DNA of 64,000 bases from Isoetes taiwanensis. Its lineage: Eukaryota; Streptophyta; Lycopodiopsida; Isoetales; Isoetaceae. The translations under genes were made by a program, and so were the position numbers. Every line of letters starts with the position of its first letter. The stretch's first letter is position 1. The stretch is from NCBI GenBank assembly GCA_021234155.1, contig JAJEKV010000177.1:498001-562000 (forward strand), in the 5' to 3' direction. The notes below the pieces were generated by a model that was given only the letters and a program-made list of their open reading frames with translations, ran no database searches and was not told the origin of the DNA. Shown piece by piece: positions 22,492 to 35,059 of this stretch.

Positions 22492-23906
22492 GTTTTCACA
22501 ATTCACTGTTGCATTTCCAGTACTCGTGTTTCAAATGAATTGGGAGCTGGTCATCCTTTGGCAGCTCGCTTATCCGTCAATATAGCATTAAGTATGGGTC
22601 TTGTGGATGCCATCTTTGTTTCCACCACTCCGTTTTCGCTACGTAATGTCTTAGGTTGGGGATATAGTAGTTTAAAGAAGGTAGTGGAATATGTGGAAAA
22701 GCTTGTGCCTTTTATCGCCTGCATATCTGTCTTGGATGCTATTCAAGATGTTCTTTCAGGTTAGGCTTCTCTCTGAGAGAACAGGGAGTAATTATGTGTG
22801 TTCTTAAGATTTGTAGGCAAATCAAATAGAGGATCATTTCATTTGCTTTTCATGGTCATACATTCCATCAACCTTTGCGCGATGAATAGGTTATAATGAA
22901 TGATATGATGCATATAGACATATACGTGGAATGCAAAACTTTTGGTTCAAGTTCTTGCATATTTTTGTGTTGCAGAATAGCTTCAAGCAGATCCTATGTC
23001 ATCAGCTATTCTTCTTCCTTTTACATTTGATTTTTTTGATTGATTGTATGTTAGTTTTCGTAACGAATAGATTTTCTTCGAACTAACTTACAGTTAGCTG
23101 AACTTGTACATTGAATGTAACCAGTTGACATATAAGTATTCATTATGCTGCCAAAGAATGCTAAATACAGATTTCTTAATGTTTATCCATAAAGCATAGA
23201 AATTTTAGAGACAACTAAAGGCCTTTACTGTGGATCAGGTGTCGTGCGTGGATGCGGATGGTAAACTTTTGCATCTTTGACAAATGTTGGAGCATATTAT
23301 GTCATTGGGCTTCCCATTACTAGTCATTGGCAAATTGTGTTTAGCTAAATGGTTTTATACAGCCTAGGGGTGGTACCTGGGCTTAGAAAAATATAGGCTG
23401 GTATTCATGCACTTTTAACAAAAGTTTGTGGTCCATGGACAATTTATCTTTCTTCTGGAACCTGCCAATATCAAGGATCATGACACTCACTACTAAGCTT
23501 GATATGATTGGTAAGCAGTATAATAAGAGATCAACCTAAGAAGGGTTTGAAAGACATATAGCCTCTTTGAATCAATTTGCAACTGTCCTTGTGCCATTGA
23601 ATATTTACTTTAGGGGTACTTCTAATATTGTTGGAAGTGTCGGAATGTTTGTTTTCTAATGCATGCTTTTTTAAACTCGAGAATGCACACTAGTAATAAG
23701 ATTGTTTTGCTGCAGGGTTTGTGGCTTGGTATTTTACGTGGAGATTCCATACAGATGATGGCTATGCTAACATGGACAATACTGATAAATTGGGAGAAAC
23801 AAGCTAATTTCGTTTCACTGCAATGTGGTCATCACGACATGCTTTAAAATATTTGCAGGCACACGAGGCTAGAGATCGCGTTCATTCTTCAAGTTTGTTG
23901 GCATGA

Positions 23907-24600
23907 ATGATTTCAAGCTTCAGATTGGTCCAAGGCAATCTTAGTATTTTAAAGCAATGCCCGCAGGGATAGTGCAATGATGCATAGATAGCTATATACA
24001 TGTTTTTGAGATTCTTGCCTCTCATCCTCAACATTGGGGTATTGCAGAGTGAGAGAAGGTATCATTGGGGATTGTTGTTGGGGACTGAGTACATAGGCGC
24101 ATAGATTGGACAATGGAGACCAATGATGGAGCAGATAAGCCACCCTCATTTGAAAATGTCTACACCAAGGAAGCTATAGAAAGAGGGAGGAAGAGCAGGA
24201 TCTTATGAAGGATGTGGTTCAAAGAAGTTTCGTTTACAATGGTGGAGTTGCTGTAGATATGTTAATCAGAGATACAGGCTATGCTTCAACATAAGTTAAG
24301 GCACATGGAGGTGAGTGAGATATGCAATTCGCACACTTAATGTGTTGCTTGTTGGTTTCTGTTTATTTGATGGGTTTCTATTTCAGTGCTACAATAGGGA
24401 AATCAGCCACAAACAGGTTTAGTGGTCCTTGCAATTGACGCAGTGCCAAGCTTTCCCAGCCAACCTCATTATGGCTATGGAGGTTCTAAAATAGGTTGGT
24501 AATTTTTACTTTTCTAATTTTTCATTTTAAAATCTTAGATTTTATTTGCCTATTGTACAAGTTGGGGGAGAGCATAACAGTATCACTTTCATGTTTGATA
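23907..24600. other. 3' flank of MATE pseudogene
   Basis: No coding segment is recognised between the MATE stop and the foldback element. Confidence 0.4.
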
Positions 24601-25144
24601 AAATCCCCCAACACATAACAACCAACACATAACAACCATTGACATTAACAACCAACACATAACTACCATTGACATTAATTAACACAACCATTGGGTCCAA
24701 CACATTTAAATTAAAATCCCCCTTAAACCCCCTTTGGTTTGGGTGCATATTCACACGGGGGGTGACTCCGGGCAACGAGAGCTGTTGGATAGGCATATTC
24801 ACCCCTTATTCCTTAGTCTACACCGTACGTAAAGTTCCTCATTTGTGGGGTATGCAAGTACAAAATTTGCTATACTGTATAACAAGATTCGCAAAATATT
24901 ATAAGATTTCAAGCGGAATACCATATGGTGTTGATTTCGTACGTGCAAAATACAATTATGAGGGCTCTCGCCCTACGCCACGTCACCCCGGTGAATATGC
25001 ACCCAAACCAAAGGGGGTTTAAGGGGGGATTTTAATTTAAATGTGTTGGACCCAATGGTTGTGTTAATTAATGTCAATGGTAGTTATGTGTTGGTTGTTA
25101 ATGTCAATGGTTGTTATGTGTTGGTTGTTATGTGTTGGGGATTT
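24601..25144. mobile_element. Foldback element with 154-bp inverted arms
   Basis: The arms 24601-24754 and 24991-25144 are inverted and almost perfect. They start AAATCCCC and are built of repeated ACACATAACAACC and ATTGACATTAAC motifs. Pairing continues weakly inside (CGGGGTGAC). The 236-bp centre encodes nothing recognisable. This is the architecture of a foldback or MITE-type non-autonomous DNA transposon. I could not find a clear target-site duplication (left flank TTTGAT, right flank ATTTTTA), so the superfamily is open. Confidence 0.8.
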
Positions 25145-25657
25145 ATTTTTATATGTTGGATGTTAATGGTTTGTGTTGCAAAAAAAAAAAATTTGGCCCT
25201 TCTCGGGGCCTTAGGGGCGCCCCCTCCGGGTGTGACAAAAATTTTAGAATTCAAACCGAAAAAACTAGAATTCATTTGAGGCTTTCATCACTGTAGCTTT
25301 TGAATTTCATCACAATAAAACAAATAGAACATAAGTAAAAGTTACCATAAAGATAGAGCAGATTGATCCCATTATTACGAAAAAGTCATAAAGTTTGCAA
25401 CTCCCATACACAAACATTTTTCAACCTGGAATTTAACAGCAACATTTGGCCTCCATGGATTCTTGTGGTGAGAAACCAAAGTGGGAAACTTTTTCTCGCT
25501 TGTTAGCACAAGGATCTAGAAGCCTTGGAATTTGCTTAATAAGCGCCTCAAAATCTAAAAATGCATGGTAATTTTTGCAAGCTTCATTCGAATGAGCCAT
25601 AAAACAATATCCATAGCGCAATCTCAGATTAATCGGCTAGTAGGATGTGAAAGCCTA

Positions 25658-26058
25658 CCAAACCCGGCCGAGAAATTGCTGTTTTAGCATAGATAACTTA
25701 ACCAAACATATCCATATCATACACTATCAAAAAGATCTCGGACAGAGCTTTCCAACGCAATAAAAATCATCTAAAACAGAGCTCTGGATAAAAAGTTATG
25801 ATAAGAAATGTGTTGTCGGTGAAACCGCGACTACATGCGCCCTTCAAGCCCTTCATGTGCCCAACCCGGCCGAAAATTTGCTGTTTTAGCATAGATAACT
25901 TAACCAAACATATCCATATCATACACTATCAAAAAGATCTCGGAAAGAGCTTTCCAATGCAATAAAAATCATCTCAAACAGAGCTCTGGATCAAAAGTTA
26001 TGATAAGAAATGTGTTGCCGGCGGGGAAACTGCACTACATGCGCCCTTCAAGCCCTTC
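25658..26058 (+). repeat. Two tandem copies of a 202-bp unit
   Basis: The unit starts CCAAACCCGGCCGA and includes TTAGCATAGATAACTTAACC; it recurs at 25861 with about 95 percent identity. A 20-bp motif GCGCCCTTCAAGCCCTTCAT is itself repeated at the unit ends (25849, 26041, 26061). Confidence 0.9.
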
Positions 26059-26085
26059 ATGCGCCCTTCAAGCCCTTCATGTGCT

Positions 26086-26200
26086 CATTATGCACCACAC
26101 ACACAAAAAGAGGGCTTTTGTTGTGAGCCATTGGTTGTTGACCATTATGCACCACACACACAAAAAAGGGGCTTTTGTTATGAGCCATTGGTTGTTGACC
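26086..26200 (+). repeat. 56-bp tandem duplication
   Basis: Two adjacent copies beginning CATTATGCACCACACACAC and ending GGTTGTTGAC, differing at a few bases. Confidence 0.9.
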
Positions 26201-26990
26201 ATTGAAAAAAAAGGGCTAAAATCAATGGCTCAAAAATGGTGCACTCTAGATGTACGCATTAGTACATCCATTTGAATACATCACGAAATCATAGGAAAAC
26301 TTTAGTGAAAAGCGTACAAAAACACAAAGAAAACCCCCTGTTATTATGCTACATATTGATGTTGGAGGTTTTCTTAAGTCTTTCTGGTTTTTGAGATCAG
26401 AACTGATCTGTGCTTGAAATTAGTTTGTGATTCCAGTTCCTTTTCCTTCAGGGTTGTCCTGCTTTGCTTATCATCTAGGTTAGGTTTGTGGAAATACTGT
26501 TGTAATTTTATTCAACTAGAAATATATTTGCAAAACTATGCTTGCAGTTACAATTAAAGTTTGCAAAATAATTCTGCAAATCACAAAATGTCAATGTTTT
26601 AAAATAGCAATTTTAATTAATTGTGAAAACATGACTTTTAAGTATGATTTAAGCCACTTCACCCTCCGGCCATAGGGGGCAACCCTCCGTGCGTAGCACC
26701 TTGTTTCTTTTCTTCTAATTTCCAAACCCTTTTCCCCAAGCCTGCCCTATTGCTAGTTTTTTTTTATTTTTGAACCAAAATAACATCTCAAAAAAGTTCA
26801 TTTTTTTTTCACTTGACTGTTGCTCGAGTCCCATTCCATATGCACAATCCCAGGCTCTGAATGTGCATTCTGATGCTCCATCTTATGCACCCATCACATC
26901 TTCTCATGCTCCATGCCCTTTCTCTCATGATGTTACTAATGGTACACTTGCTACTGTTGCTACTACTGTCGTCATCGTGGCTCAAATCTC
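26201..26990. other. Intergenic with a possible LINE ORF1 tail
   Basis: Mostly featureless. The stretch 26840-26990 codes a Ser/Thr/Ala-rich segment directly upstream of a LINE endonuclease start, where the end of ORF1 would lie. The similarity is compositional only. Confidence 0.3.
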
Positions 26991-27029
26991 TTAAGCTTAT
27001 ATTGCGCAAACTCTAGACGTATCTTCCTA

Positions 27030-27300
27030 GAAAATGAGCCTTTTGTTGGTATTTTGGATTCGTCGAGTTCTCCTTAAAAGGTGATGGCCTGAACCCAATT
27101 GCAGAAGATATGGATATCCTTTTTCTCATGGAAACTTGGGAGCATTATGCCAAAAGGCTCCTCATTTCACAGGCTATCAATACTTTTCATTATTTAATGA
27201 ATGCCATGGGCATTGAGGATGTGGCAAAGTTGCTTGTATTTTTAAGGATGCCCTAGCTTCCTTTGTATATCGCACTTTATAAACCTGATAAGTATAATCA
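27030..27300 (+). mobile_element. LINE ORF2 remnant: N terminus of endonuclease
   Basis: The frame at about 27085-27240 reads IAEDMDILFLMETWEHYAKR, closely matching the endonuclease start at about 40200 (ADMDLIFLMETWEH). The METWEH Glu is the usual catalytic position of this enzyme class. The frame then degenerates and stops. It is probably the same LINE family as the copy split by the gypsy element. Confidence 0.65.
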
Positions 27301-28560
27301 CTTCATGTGGGTCAAACTCCATTGCGCAAATGGTAGTGCCCACCCACCCCCAAAATATAAAATTTTGAGTTGTCTTTGATAAATTTTGTACTAAACAAGA
27401 CTAAAGCTGCATAGACATGTCTATTACTTAAGACCGATCTGCATGCCAAGAAGTGTTTGCAAACTTCCCACCAATTTAAATAATTATCAAGACCTAGAAC
27501 AATCTTGACCCAAATTTCTATGGCATCTGTTAATACCCAATTGTTTGGATGAACCACCTTGCAGAACAAAACTCCAAGGATAGTCCTGCTCAAAAGTAGG
27601 CAAAGAGATTCTGCAAGTGGCCACAATGCAACACACTTGCGCCAATTTAAAAAGCAGCTCCATGCCAGAGAACAGCTAGCATTGACAAATTGTCTTAAGG
27701 CCTCAAAAATAGGAAAGTATCATCCGCATATTGGTTGCACACACAATATATCTATTTTTTATTGCTCAGAATGATGGGAGAGAATCTTACTAGGGGATTT
27801 TCAATGTTTGTACGAGAATGAAGATCGGTGGAACTTTTTGGGCTTGTAAGTGGACTTCTTTTTTCTTAGCAATTTTGGTCTTTAGGCTACTTTAAGGTCT
27901 TTAATTCCACAAACATGACCCACAAATTACCAGCATAGCCGCCATTCAAAAGCCTGATTAAAGCTTCAGAACTATTGAGTGATGATTGCATTTTTGAAGT
28001 GATTTTATGGCATTAGGTTAGTCACCCTCAATACAAGTAATGGGTTGCATTCGTAAATTTCAGGTTCATATAGTCCATAAATAGATTAGCATTTAATCTT
28101 TTATTTAATTTTTATAGCATGCTTCAATCCAAAGCCAAATAAACATAACAAAATAGTTCTTGGGTGCGACCTTATGATAGCATGTGCCTGACCATTAAAA
28201 AGGACTACCATCACCATGTCCCACCCAGGGGCCAATGCAAGCATCCTTTTTAAGAATGTTACACGACTCATTCTAAAAGACTACTAAAAACTAGTTAGAC
28301 TATATGGCAAGTTATCCAAGTTGGATATACATTCATAAATAAAGAAGGCAAGAATAAAAATATAAGGTGGAGAGTAGTTAGGCTATCTACATAAACAAGT
28401 TATCCAAGTTGGATATCCATTCCCAAATAAAGAAGGCTATGTTTGCTTTTAGGCTTCTTTCCCCAAGAAAGCTTCTCATTTTATTTCATAATATCATATA
28501 AACAATGAGACAGCTGGCAGCTCAACTTTTACAAAGGTGAAAGGATATAATATTATTTAT
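27301..28560. other. Intergenic, with one partial duplication
   Basis: No gene is recognised. The segment AAGTTATCCAAGTTGGATAT followed by AAATAAAGAAGGC occurs at about 28311 and again at about 28398. Confidence 0.5.
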
Positions 28561-28664
28561 CCTCTCCTGATCAGAACACAAAAAACATCTGCATATCTAC
28601 TTCTGTACATGGAATTATAACAACAGAGATATACAACCACAATTTGATGCAGCCAAAGAGCAGA

Positions 28665-29849
28665 TCACATGATAGAGCAAGCATTAGCATTTTCATCACT
28701 GAACATGTTATGCATGGGATCATCAACAGAATACTTCTGCTGTTCATAGGCATGGCTTCCATGATAATCAGGTGCATATCTAACAAGGGGACTGCTAGGA
28801 TAAGTCCTGTCATAGTATCTGTCATACTGCCTGCTGCTATAAGGAGAATGAATGCTAGGTTCATATCGTGATCCATAAGAAGAATGACTGGCATAAGGAG
28901 AATGAATACTAGGCTCATATCTTGATCCATAAGAAGAATAACTGCTAGAATTGCTGCCATAAGGAGAATGAATGCTAGGCTCATATCTTCTTCCATAAGA
29001 AGAGTAACTACTAGGATAACCGCGGTTGTAGTCCGAGCCGCTGTGATATCCATTATAATCATTGCTGACAAGCTTGCTTAATTTATAGACAGAACCATAG
29101 TCATTGTTCTGGTGTGAAGTGCTGTAAGCATGATCAGGGTTGTAGTAAGTGCTATGGTCATGGTCATGATCATGGTCTGAACCATATTCTGAACCATGGT
29201 ATGAAGAATGGCCAGGATAAGAGTTGTAGTAGTATGGATTGTTGCTATTTGCCTGTGTTGCCAGAGTATAATGATGTGCTGTCCAGAACTCTGCAGACTT
29301 CCCTATGTTTTTCAGCTTCTTCAACAGTTTCCTTGGCTCCACATTTCCATGTACTGTGATTTTTTGTAGCCTTGAATCCACCTCAACAGAATGAACACCT
29401 GCATCAGAATCCGATTAGTAATGGAGGACCAAAAGTTAATATTTTATGCCAAATGTTTTGTTCTAAGAGCATCATGAAGAAAACCGTGATCAATTTTAGC
29501 ATTGCAAGCAGGAACAGCCACATGTATCTCATTTCTATGTATAACAGCTGAAACATGAATAAACAACCATCTTCCATGCATAAGAGATCATAGAAATGAA
29601 GAAAAAAATGCTCCATAGAGATTAAGTATCAACTGCATCAGATAAGATGATGGAAAGCAGTTATGACAAAATTAGCCAGTATTTGAGCACCTGGCATTGC
29701 AAATAATGCCTTTCTGATCTTCCTCTCACATCCTTCACAGTGAAGGCCCACTTTGAGTTCAATCGGCTGGAAGAAGACAAAGTAAATGAGCAATACATCC
29801 AAAAACAAGAGAGACAAACTAGAAAATATGATTCAGGACGTACCCCCAT
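28665..29849 (-). CDS. Heavy metal-associated isoprenylated plant protein (HIPP), 3 exons
   Basis: Predicted metallochaperone with a membrane-anchoring lipid tail. Exons on the minus strand: 29849-29844 (Met-Gly), 29766-29691, 29398-28665; donors GTACGT and GTGCTC, acceptors CAG; the phases join to 271 residues. The N-terminal HMA domain (residues 3 to about 70) begins PIELKVGLHCEGCERKIRKA, whose CEGC is the CXXC metal-binding pair, and continues VHSVEVDSRLQKITVHG. Residues 80-260 are Tyr/Ser/His/Gly-rich with three RYEPSIHSPY repeats and a run of Asp-His pairs that could also bind metal. The C terminus is CSIM, a CaaX farnesylation signal. This matches the HIPP plan (HMA, low-complexity linker, CaaX). 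The tiny first exon is common in this family. The frame is intact throughout. Confidence 0.92.
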
Positions 29850-29956
29850 GACAAGAAATGATCTTCAGTACTGGTAACAGGAAAAAGAGTAGACAAGATG
29901 GATGAGTGAGCAGCTATGGCGGAGAGATTACTGTCGGAAGCAAAGGGAGGGCAGGG

Positions 29957-29964
29957 TTTTTATA
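29957..29964 (-). promoter_or_regulatory. TATA box of the HIPP gene
   Basis: TATAAAAA on the minus strand, 108 bp upstream of the HIPP ATG. A start about 30 bp downstream would give a 5' UTR of roughly 80 nt. Position and sequence fit a plant core promoter; the transcription start itself is not shown. Confidence 0.5.
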
Positions 29965-30477
29965 GAGAACTTACCTACAACGGGTCTTTTGTCCGAACCA
30001 AGTTGAAGCGGGCAGGGCCAGAAAAGCAACAGCAAAAAGACAAAGCCAGATTGTTCCCAACGGTCCCTCCATTAAAGTGCAAGCCGCATGCCTTTCCTTT
30101 TGTTTTTGCTTTTTCTTTTTTCTCTCTTGATGCTTTGTATCTCGAATGCAACCCCCAATGTTCCCCCCTAGTGTGCATGTAAACGAATTTTATCCGTTTA
30201 GATTGGCTGGTTGGTAATGTAGAACATTAGACCATAGTCCTTAAAAAAAAAAAAAAAACATTAGACCATAGCGCTAATCTATGCATCATAGGCCACCCTT
30301 GACCAACCCCTCACCCAGCTCCCTCCCTTCCCACGAAAGGTATATTACTCGAGTATCCTCGTCGCATCTTCTAGCCGCCTTTACCACTTCGTTCCACCGT
30401 CATGGGAACTTGTCCCATTCTGTCGTCCTCCTCCCTTTGCCCTCTTGGCCACCACTGCCTCTCTGAAGTTTCCTTGC

Positions 30478-30603
30478 CATTACACTTGTAGACGGGACCT
30501 TGATCCGTCAAAGTTTGAAGATTCCTCTATTACACACCACCATTACACTTGTAGAGGGGACCTTGATCCATCAAAGTTTGAAGATTCCTCTACTAGACAC
30601 CAC
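30478..30603 (+). repeat. 63-bp tandem duplication
   Basis: Two adjacent copies starting CATTACACTTGTAGA, differing at about five bases. Confidence 0.9.
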
Positions 30604-31496
30604 CGTATGCTTATCTGAACGCTCTAGGTGGATTTCGATCTTTGCTTTTTTAAAGAGGGAGTACTTTGTAATATTACTTTGTAGTTGATGCATATTTCTT
30701 CGAAAAGAAGAATTATAGTGGAGTGAGAAAGCAATAGAAGTACAATCTTCATGACCTCTAAATAGTTGCATTTGTGTTTATTATATTTATTTGAACATAG
30801 GATTGTAATAAGAGGGGCACATGCACATCACCCAAAAAGCAACTCAGATAATATAGGTCAGATAACATCATTGACGTGTTGGAATAACATTATTATGTCT
30901 TCCTCCTCATTCTACTAAAGCAAAACTAAAACTGCAAAAGGTAGCTGTGTACAAAAGGAATTGTCAATAACCAAAATTTTAGAGCCGCAAAATAGTGTTT
31001 GTACTAACGTGGAACTCATATGCAGTGCCCATTAATGCACATAGCCAGCTACCTTACCAATTGTCATCTGCATGTTCATGCTGTGTGTTGTTCTTTGCAT
31101 TTACCAGCTTACATTTTTCCATAGTTCTACTCTCACAAACCCCTTTTTTTCACTTAACCATTAATAAATCTATTAACAAAATTCGACGAGATTTTCAGCC
31201 ATGTTTGACAAGAAATGTGCAATGTACATACAGTGTACGGTTTGCTTTGCACTTTATATAAGAAACTTTAATTTCCTAGTCAAAAGCAATGTTTACATTT
31301 CCTATGCATATATTTCATAGGATTTTGTTTATCATTTGCTTCAAACTTTTTCAAAATATTTTTGCTTGCTATTTTTATTTTTATTTTTATTTTTGCTTGC
31401 TATTTTTTTATTCGCACATTTGCACAAACGCAAGTAGACACTTTGAAGCAATTCTAGAGTGTCCACGTTGCTGCCAGGTGGGATTTTTGTGCAGGT
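30604..31496. other. AT-rich intergenic
   Basis: No supported gene or RNA. A short TTTTA-type run lies at 31370-31395. Confidence 0.4.
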
Positions 31497-31635
31497 GGCT
31501 GCTGTTTCGGTCGTTTGATTTCATTGACGGCGATAAAATTCAAGGAAATTAAAACGGTTATTCTTGGCTGCTGTTTCGGTCGTTTGATTTCATCGACGGC
31601 GATGAAAATTCAAGGAAATTAAAACGGTTATTCTT
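31497..31635 (+). repeat. 69-bp tandem duplication
   Basis: GGCTGCTGTTTCGGTCGTTT begins each of two adjacent copies, which differ at two positions and one inserted base. Confidence 0.9.
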
Positions 31636-31639
31636 CGCT

Positions 31640-33790
31640 TTGGGCATGTGGCCCCCGGCTATGGTAATGCCCTCTTCAATCCGGTTCTGGTGAGTACTCT
31701 GGCAGTTTGGTGCCCCCTTCAATCCTTGCCCCAAATGCCTGGCTGCTGTCAACTCCGCCTTGAAGGCAAAGCTTCTTTAGTGATTTTAAGAAACTAGGTC
31801 TCTCTCTGCTGGCACATTTTCAAATCTTTCTGCTCTGTACTTTCGTGTTTCTTGTTGGTCGATGCTTTCCTCCATGCTTTCCTCCTTGGAGAGCCGCAAG
31901 TGCATTAAAAGTCATTTCTATCGTTACAATACAGGTTGAATATCTGTTTCATGAGAACAATGAATTGAAGCTTTTGCTTGGTGGAAAACATCCCGGGTCA
32001 GATGGGCAGGCTATTTCACCCTTGCATGTAAGATGGGCAGCTGGTAAGATGCAACTAAAGTTTTATTCTACACCAGATTTTATATTGCATTCTGTAGGGC
32101 GATGTCGGCTCCCAACAAATAATGCCTGGTTGTTCTCATCAAGGTAGCAACCTAATGGGATCATGAATTGTGAATTTAGTTCATTTTTGTATGTGTTTGT
32201 TACAACAAATTATGTCTGTATAGGAATTCTGTTACTTCCTTAAGTGCTTGTTTTTTTTAACAGTTGCAAAGCATGCAAATGCAAGAAGTTTCATATGTTT
32301 GAATTCTGTGGTAGGAAAGTGCATTAGTGCAAGAGCTGACCCTGCAGCGGTACACGTTCCTTTTCGGGATTCAAAGCTCACCTGGCTATTGCAAGAATCT
32401 CTTAGAGGCAAGTCATGTTCAAATTAGTCTCTATAACTGGCTTTGCAAAGTCAAGCTTGCAAGTTTTCTCGTCTTCCAAAAGAGATTGGGAATCACCTAT
32501 TTCTCAAGGTTGCTTATCGAACATGAGTATTTGTTCGGTATTTGATGTATCTTTTCTATCCAGTGCAGGTAATGCAAAAACATCGTTGATTATAAAGTTA
32601 CCTGATCAATGTACTATGATATGTGGTGCTCTGTGTACAGTAAGATAGCAACAAATTGCACATAACTGAAGTATTAAGGAAATAAATCCATTGAAATTGT
32701 GACAATTGCTACTATTCTACAGGACGAAATTTATTTAATGTTGGATTAGAGGTACAACATCGACAGGACATGATACTACAAACTGGACTTTTTAAATTAC
32801 AAAGTCTTTGTCCATAATTGTTCTGAGTGAACAACATTAGGATAATACTCACCAGTGGCATTTCTAAGTTTAACAAAGGTTCATGGAGTCCTTCCGAAAT
32901 TAAGAGTTTCCAGAGAAATGAATCCAACGCTCGTATTTGGGCAGCACAGCGACAGCATCCATTACGAGCAACCCTTCCCATTTGATTGTACCATCGGCCA
33001 GCCCTATTTGCAGCAGCAGCTACTTCACCTGGCAGCCTTTTCTTTACCATTTGCAACTCGACACAAACAGCTAGTGAAATGTACAGAAAGGCCAGGGAAA
33101 TAGCCTGCCAAATGGACATAACAACATCAGCATAGACCTTCAAGGAATATGGCATTAGGAGTCAGCATTTTGGTAACCACTTTCTGCATAAGCACTCAGG
33201 CCTTTCTGTTTCTAATTTGTGCATTCTGGGATAATGTTTAAGGGAAATACTAATAAATTTTGATTTCCAGGACTTGATTTACTATGTAGTGAATATCTTT
33301 CAGAAACTTTATCGTCTCTTCAGTTTGGTGCCAGGGTAAGCTCGCTTGATCCCTCCCTCCCCTTTTGGGAGAAGCAAGAAAAAACTTTACACCATGAGGT
33401 TGGGGCAAAAATGCATATACCAAAACAAGCAATTCTGATCAACTAGAAGCACCACACTTAACGTTAACATGAACAACAGCCCTGTTTATACTATATACTA
33501 AGGCTGAGCTTCCCTGAAGTACAAGCCTTAAGCCTCAAGTATGGGATCACATCTACAAATAATTATAACTTCCAGTTAGGGGGATTGGAACTAATATGAG
33601 ATTAATTAAGTATGAATAGAACATTACAAACATCTTTTACAAGCTTTTAAGGCAGATGGGAGATCAGATCCGCAGTACCAAAATTACTTACAAAGTGTTG
33701 TAGCTTATAGTTTTTGTAATAGTGATTAAAGTTACATATTTTCGTAGCTACAGCTGCTTGTTACACTGAGAATGCTTAAATTTATTGTGG
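31640..33790. other. Unassigned region
   Basis: Several short open stretches occur here, for example around 31930-32050 on the plus strand and 32870-33155 on the minus strand. None matches a family I know, and no consistent exon chain could be built. It may contain exons of the gene whose coiled-coil part is seen at 33798. Confidence 0.35.
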
Positions 33791-33797
33791 CATTCAG

Positions 33798-34165
33798 GCA
33801 ATGAAAGTTGCTACAAGAGCCATTGTGAATGTTGAGGAAGAATTTCGTGTGATCACTAGGAGTCTTCAGGAAGCTTTGGAGCTTCAAGATGAACGTGTGC
33901 ATTCTTTGGAGGTATGTTAATCTTTTGAGGTTTTTTGCTTTAGTAGTATGTCATTTTGATTTGATCTTTTATTTCCAATCTTTATTTCGTAGGCTGCAGT
34001 TCTTTCTAAAGACGAGTAATTAGAAGCCACAAGGCTCAGTCTAGAGTTGCAATGCAAAGAAATCGAAAAGCTTAGAGAGGAACAAAGAAATAGGGAAGAA
34101 CAGGCTCACAACAATGAGAAATTTTTAGAACAGCTTAGAATTAAAGACAAAGATTGGCAAAATAG
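33798..34165 (+). pseudogene. Coiled-coil protein, two exons, interrupted
   Basis: Exon 33798-33911 (38 codons, acceptor TTCAG, donor GTATGT) encodes AMKVATRAIVNVEEEFRVIT followed by a helical stretch. Exon 33993-34165 (acceptor GTAG, donor GTAATT) continues AAVLSKDE, an in-frame TAA, then a long Glu/Lys/Gln-rich heptad-like helix (KEIEKLREEQRNREEQAHNN). Splice sites and phase are good, and the TAA could be a single C-to-T change of CAA. I do not recognise the family; kinesin- or golgin-like coiled coils are possible but unproven. Confidence 0.45.
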
Positions 34166-34567
34166 GTAATTTCACAAATATTGGGAAATAGATGGCATCT
34201 GCCATTATTTATATTATCTTGGTGGTGTTTCAGATAAGACGTAATAGTCCACACACATGCATCAGGTTGTTTAAATAATCAGATAGTCAAAAAATTCACC
34301 CTCTAATCACACCAAGTTTTTTTTACGTAGGTATGATTGTTAAGTGCTAACAATGGGTATGGTAATGCCACATGCATGCAGAAATGGTTCAAGCTAAGAG
34401 AATCCGGACCTCCATCTGATCATGTTCCTTCTCAATCATGTGATCTTTGGCAGCAAGTTTAATCAGAACTCGCATTATAAAAAGAGGGGAATAACCAGAT
34501 GTAGTTGCAACACACAGAAAGTGGTTGTAAAGTTGTTTCAATATAATGAAAGAAAATCATTAGAGAC

Positions 34568-35003
<436 letters not shown>

Positions 35004-35059
35004 TCAACAAGGAGTAGAGTATGATCAAGGCATCTGTGTTTAGTAAATATTCTAATGAA

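Larger units (their letters stand above)
16042..23906 (+). pseudogene. MATE-family multidrug and toxin extrusion transporter, decayed, nine recognisable exons
   Basis: Homologue of plant MATE (DTX-type) cation antiporters, 12-helix membrane proteins that export organic compounds. Recognised exons: 16042-16155 (LQLVSLMFVGHLGQLSLSSA), 16263-16686 (ALETLSGEAYEH, then YMQRAIFVLAITCIPIAVVW and YARWMLPGLFAYSLLQP), 16736-16796 (EAFHDLKQFFKLAIPS), 17204-17287 (LEWWSFETQVLLSGVLP), 17383-17431 (VCMIPFGLSATV), 22521-22759 (TRVSNELGAGHPLAARLSVN), 23239-23350 (GVVRGCGW), 23716-23802 (GLWLGILRGDSIQMM), 23859-23906 (AHEARDRVHSSSLLA, stop). Damage: frameshifts in the second exon near 16275-16340 and 16625, a stop in LET*VFS, a stop for Gln in GCGW*T, a missing AG acceptor before 17204, and no GT after 23802. 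The 5.1 kb intron (17432-22520) is full of repeats. The order of exons is intact, so this is a resident gene that died. Confidence 0.88.

Noticed and set aside
24542-25279. Two Val/Asn-rich frames (NVNGSYVLVVNVNGCYVLVV) on opposite strands
   Set aside because: They are the same inverted arm of the foldback element read twice; the repeats, not selection, keep them open.
25658-26280. CRISPR-like array
   Set aside because: Only two units of 202 bp without spacer pattern, in a plant context; simple tandem duplication.
28571-29071. Met/Ile-rich frame inside the HIPP gene
   Set aside because: It is an alternate frame of the HIPP Tyr/Ser-rich repeats, produced by codon bias.
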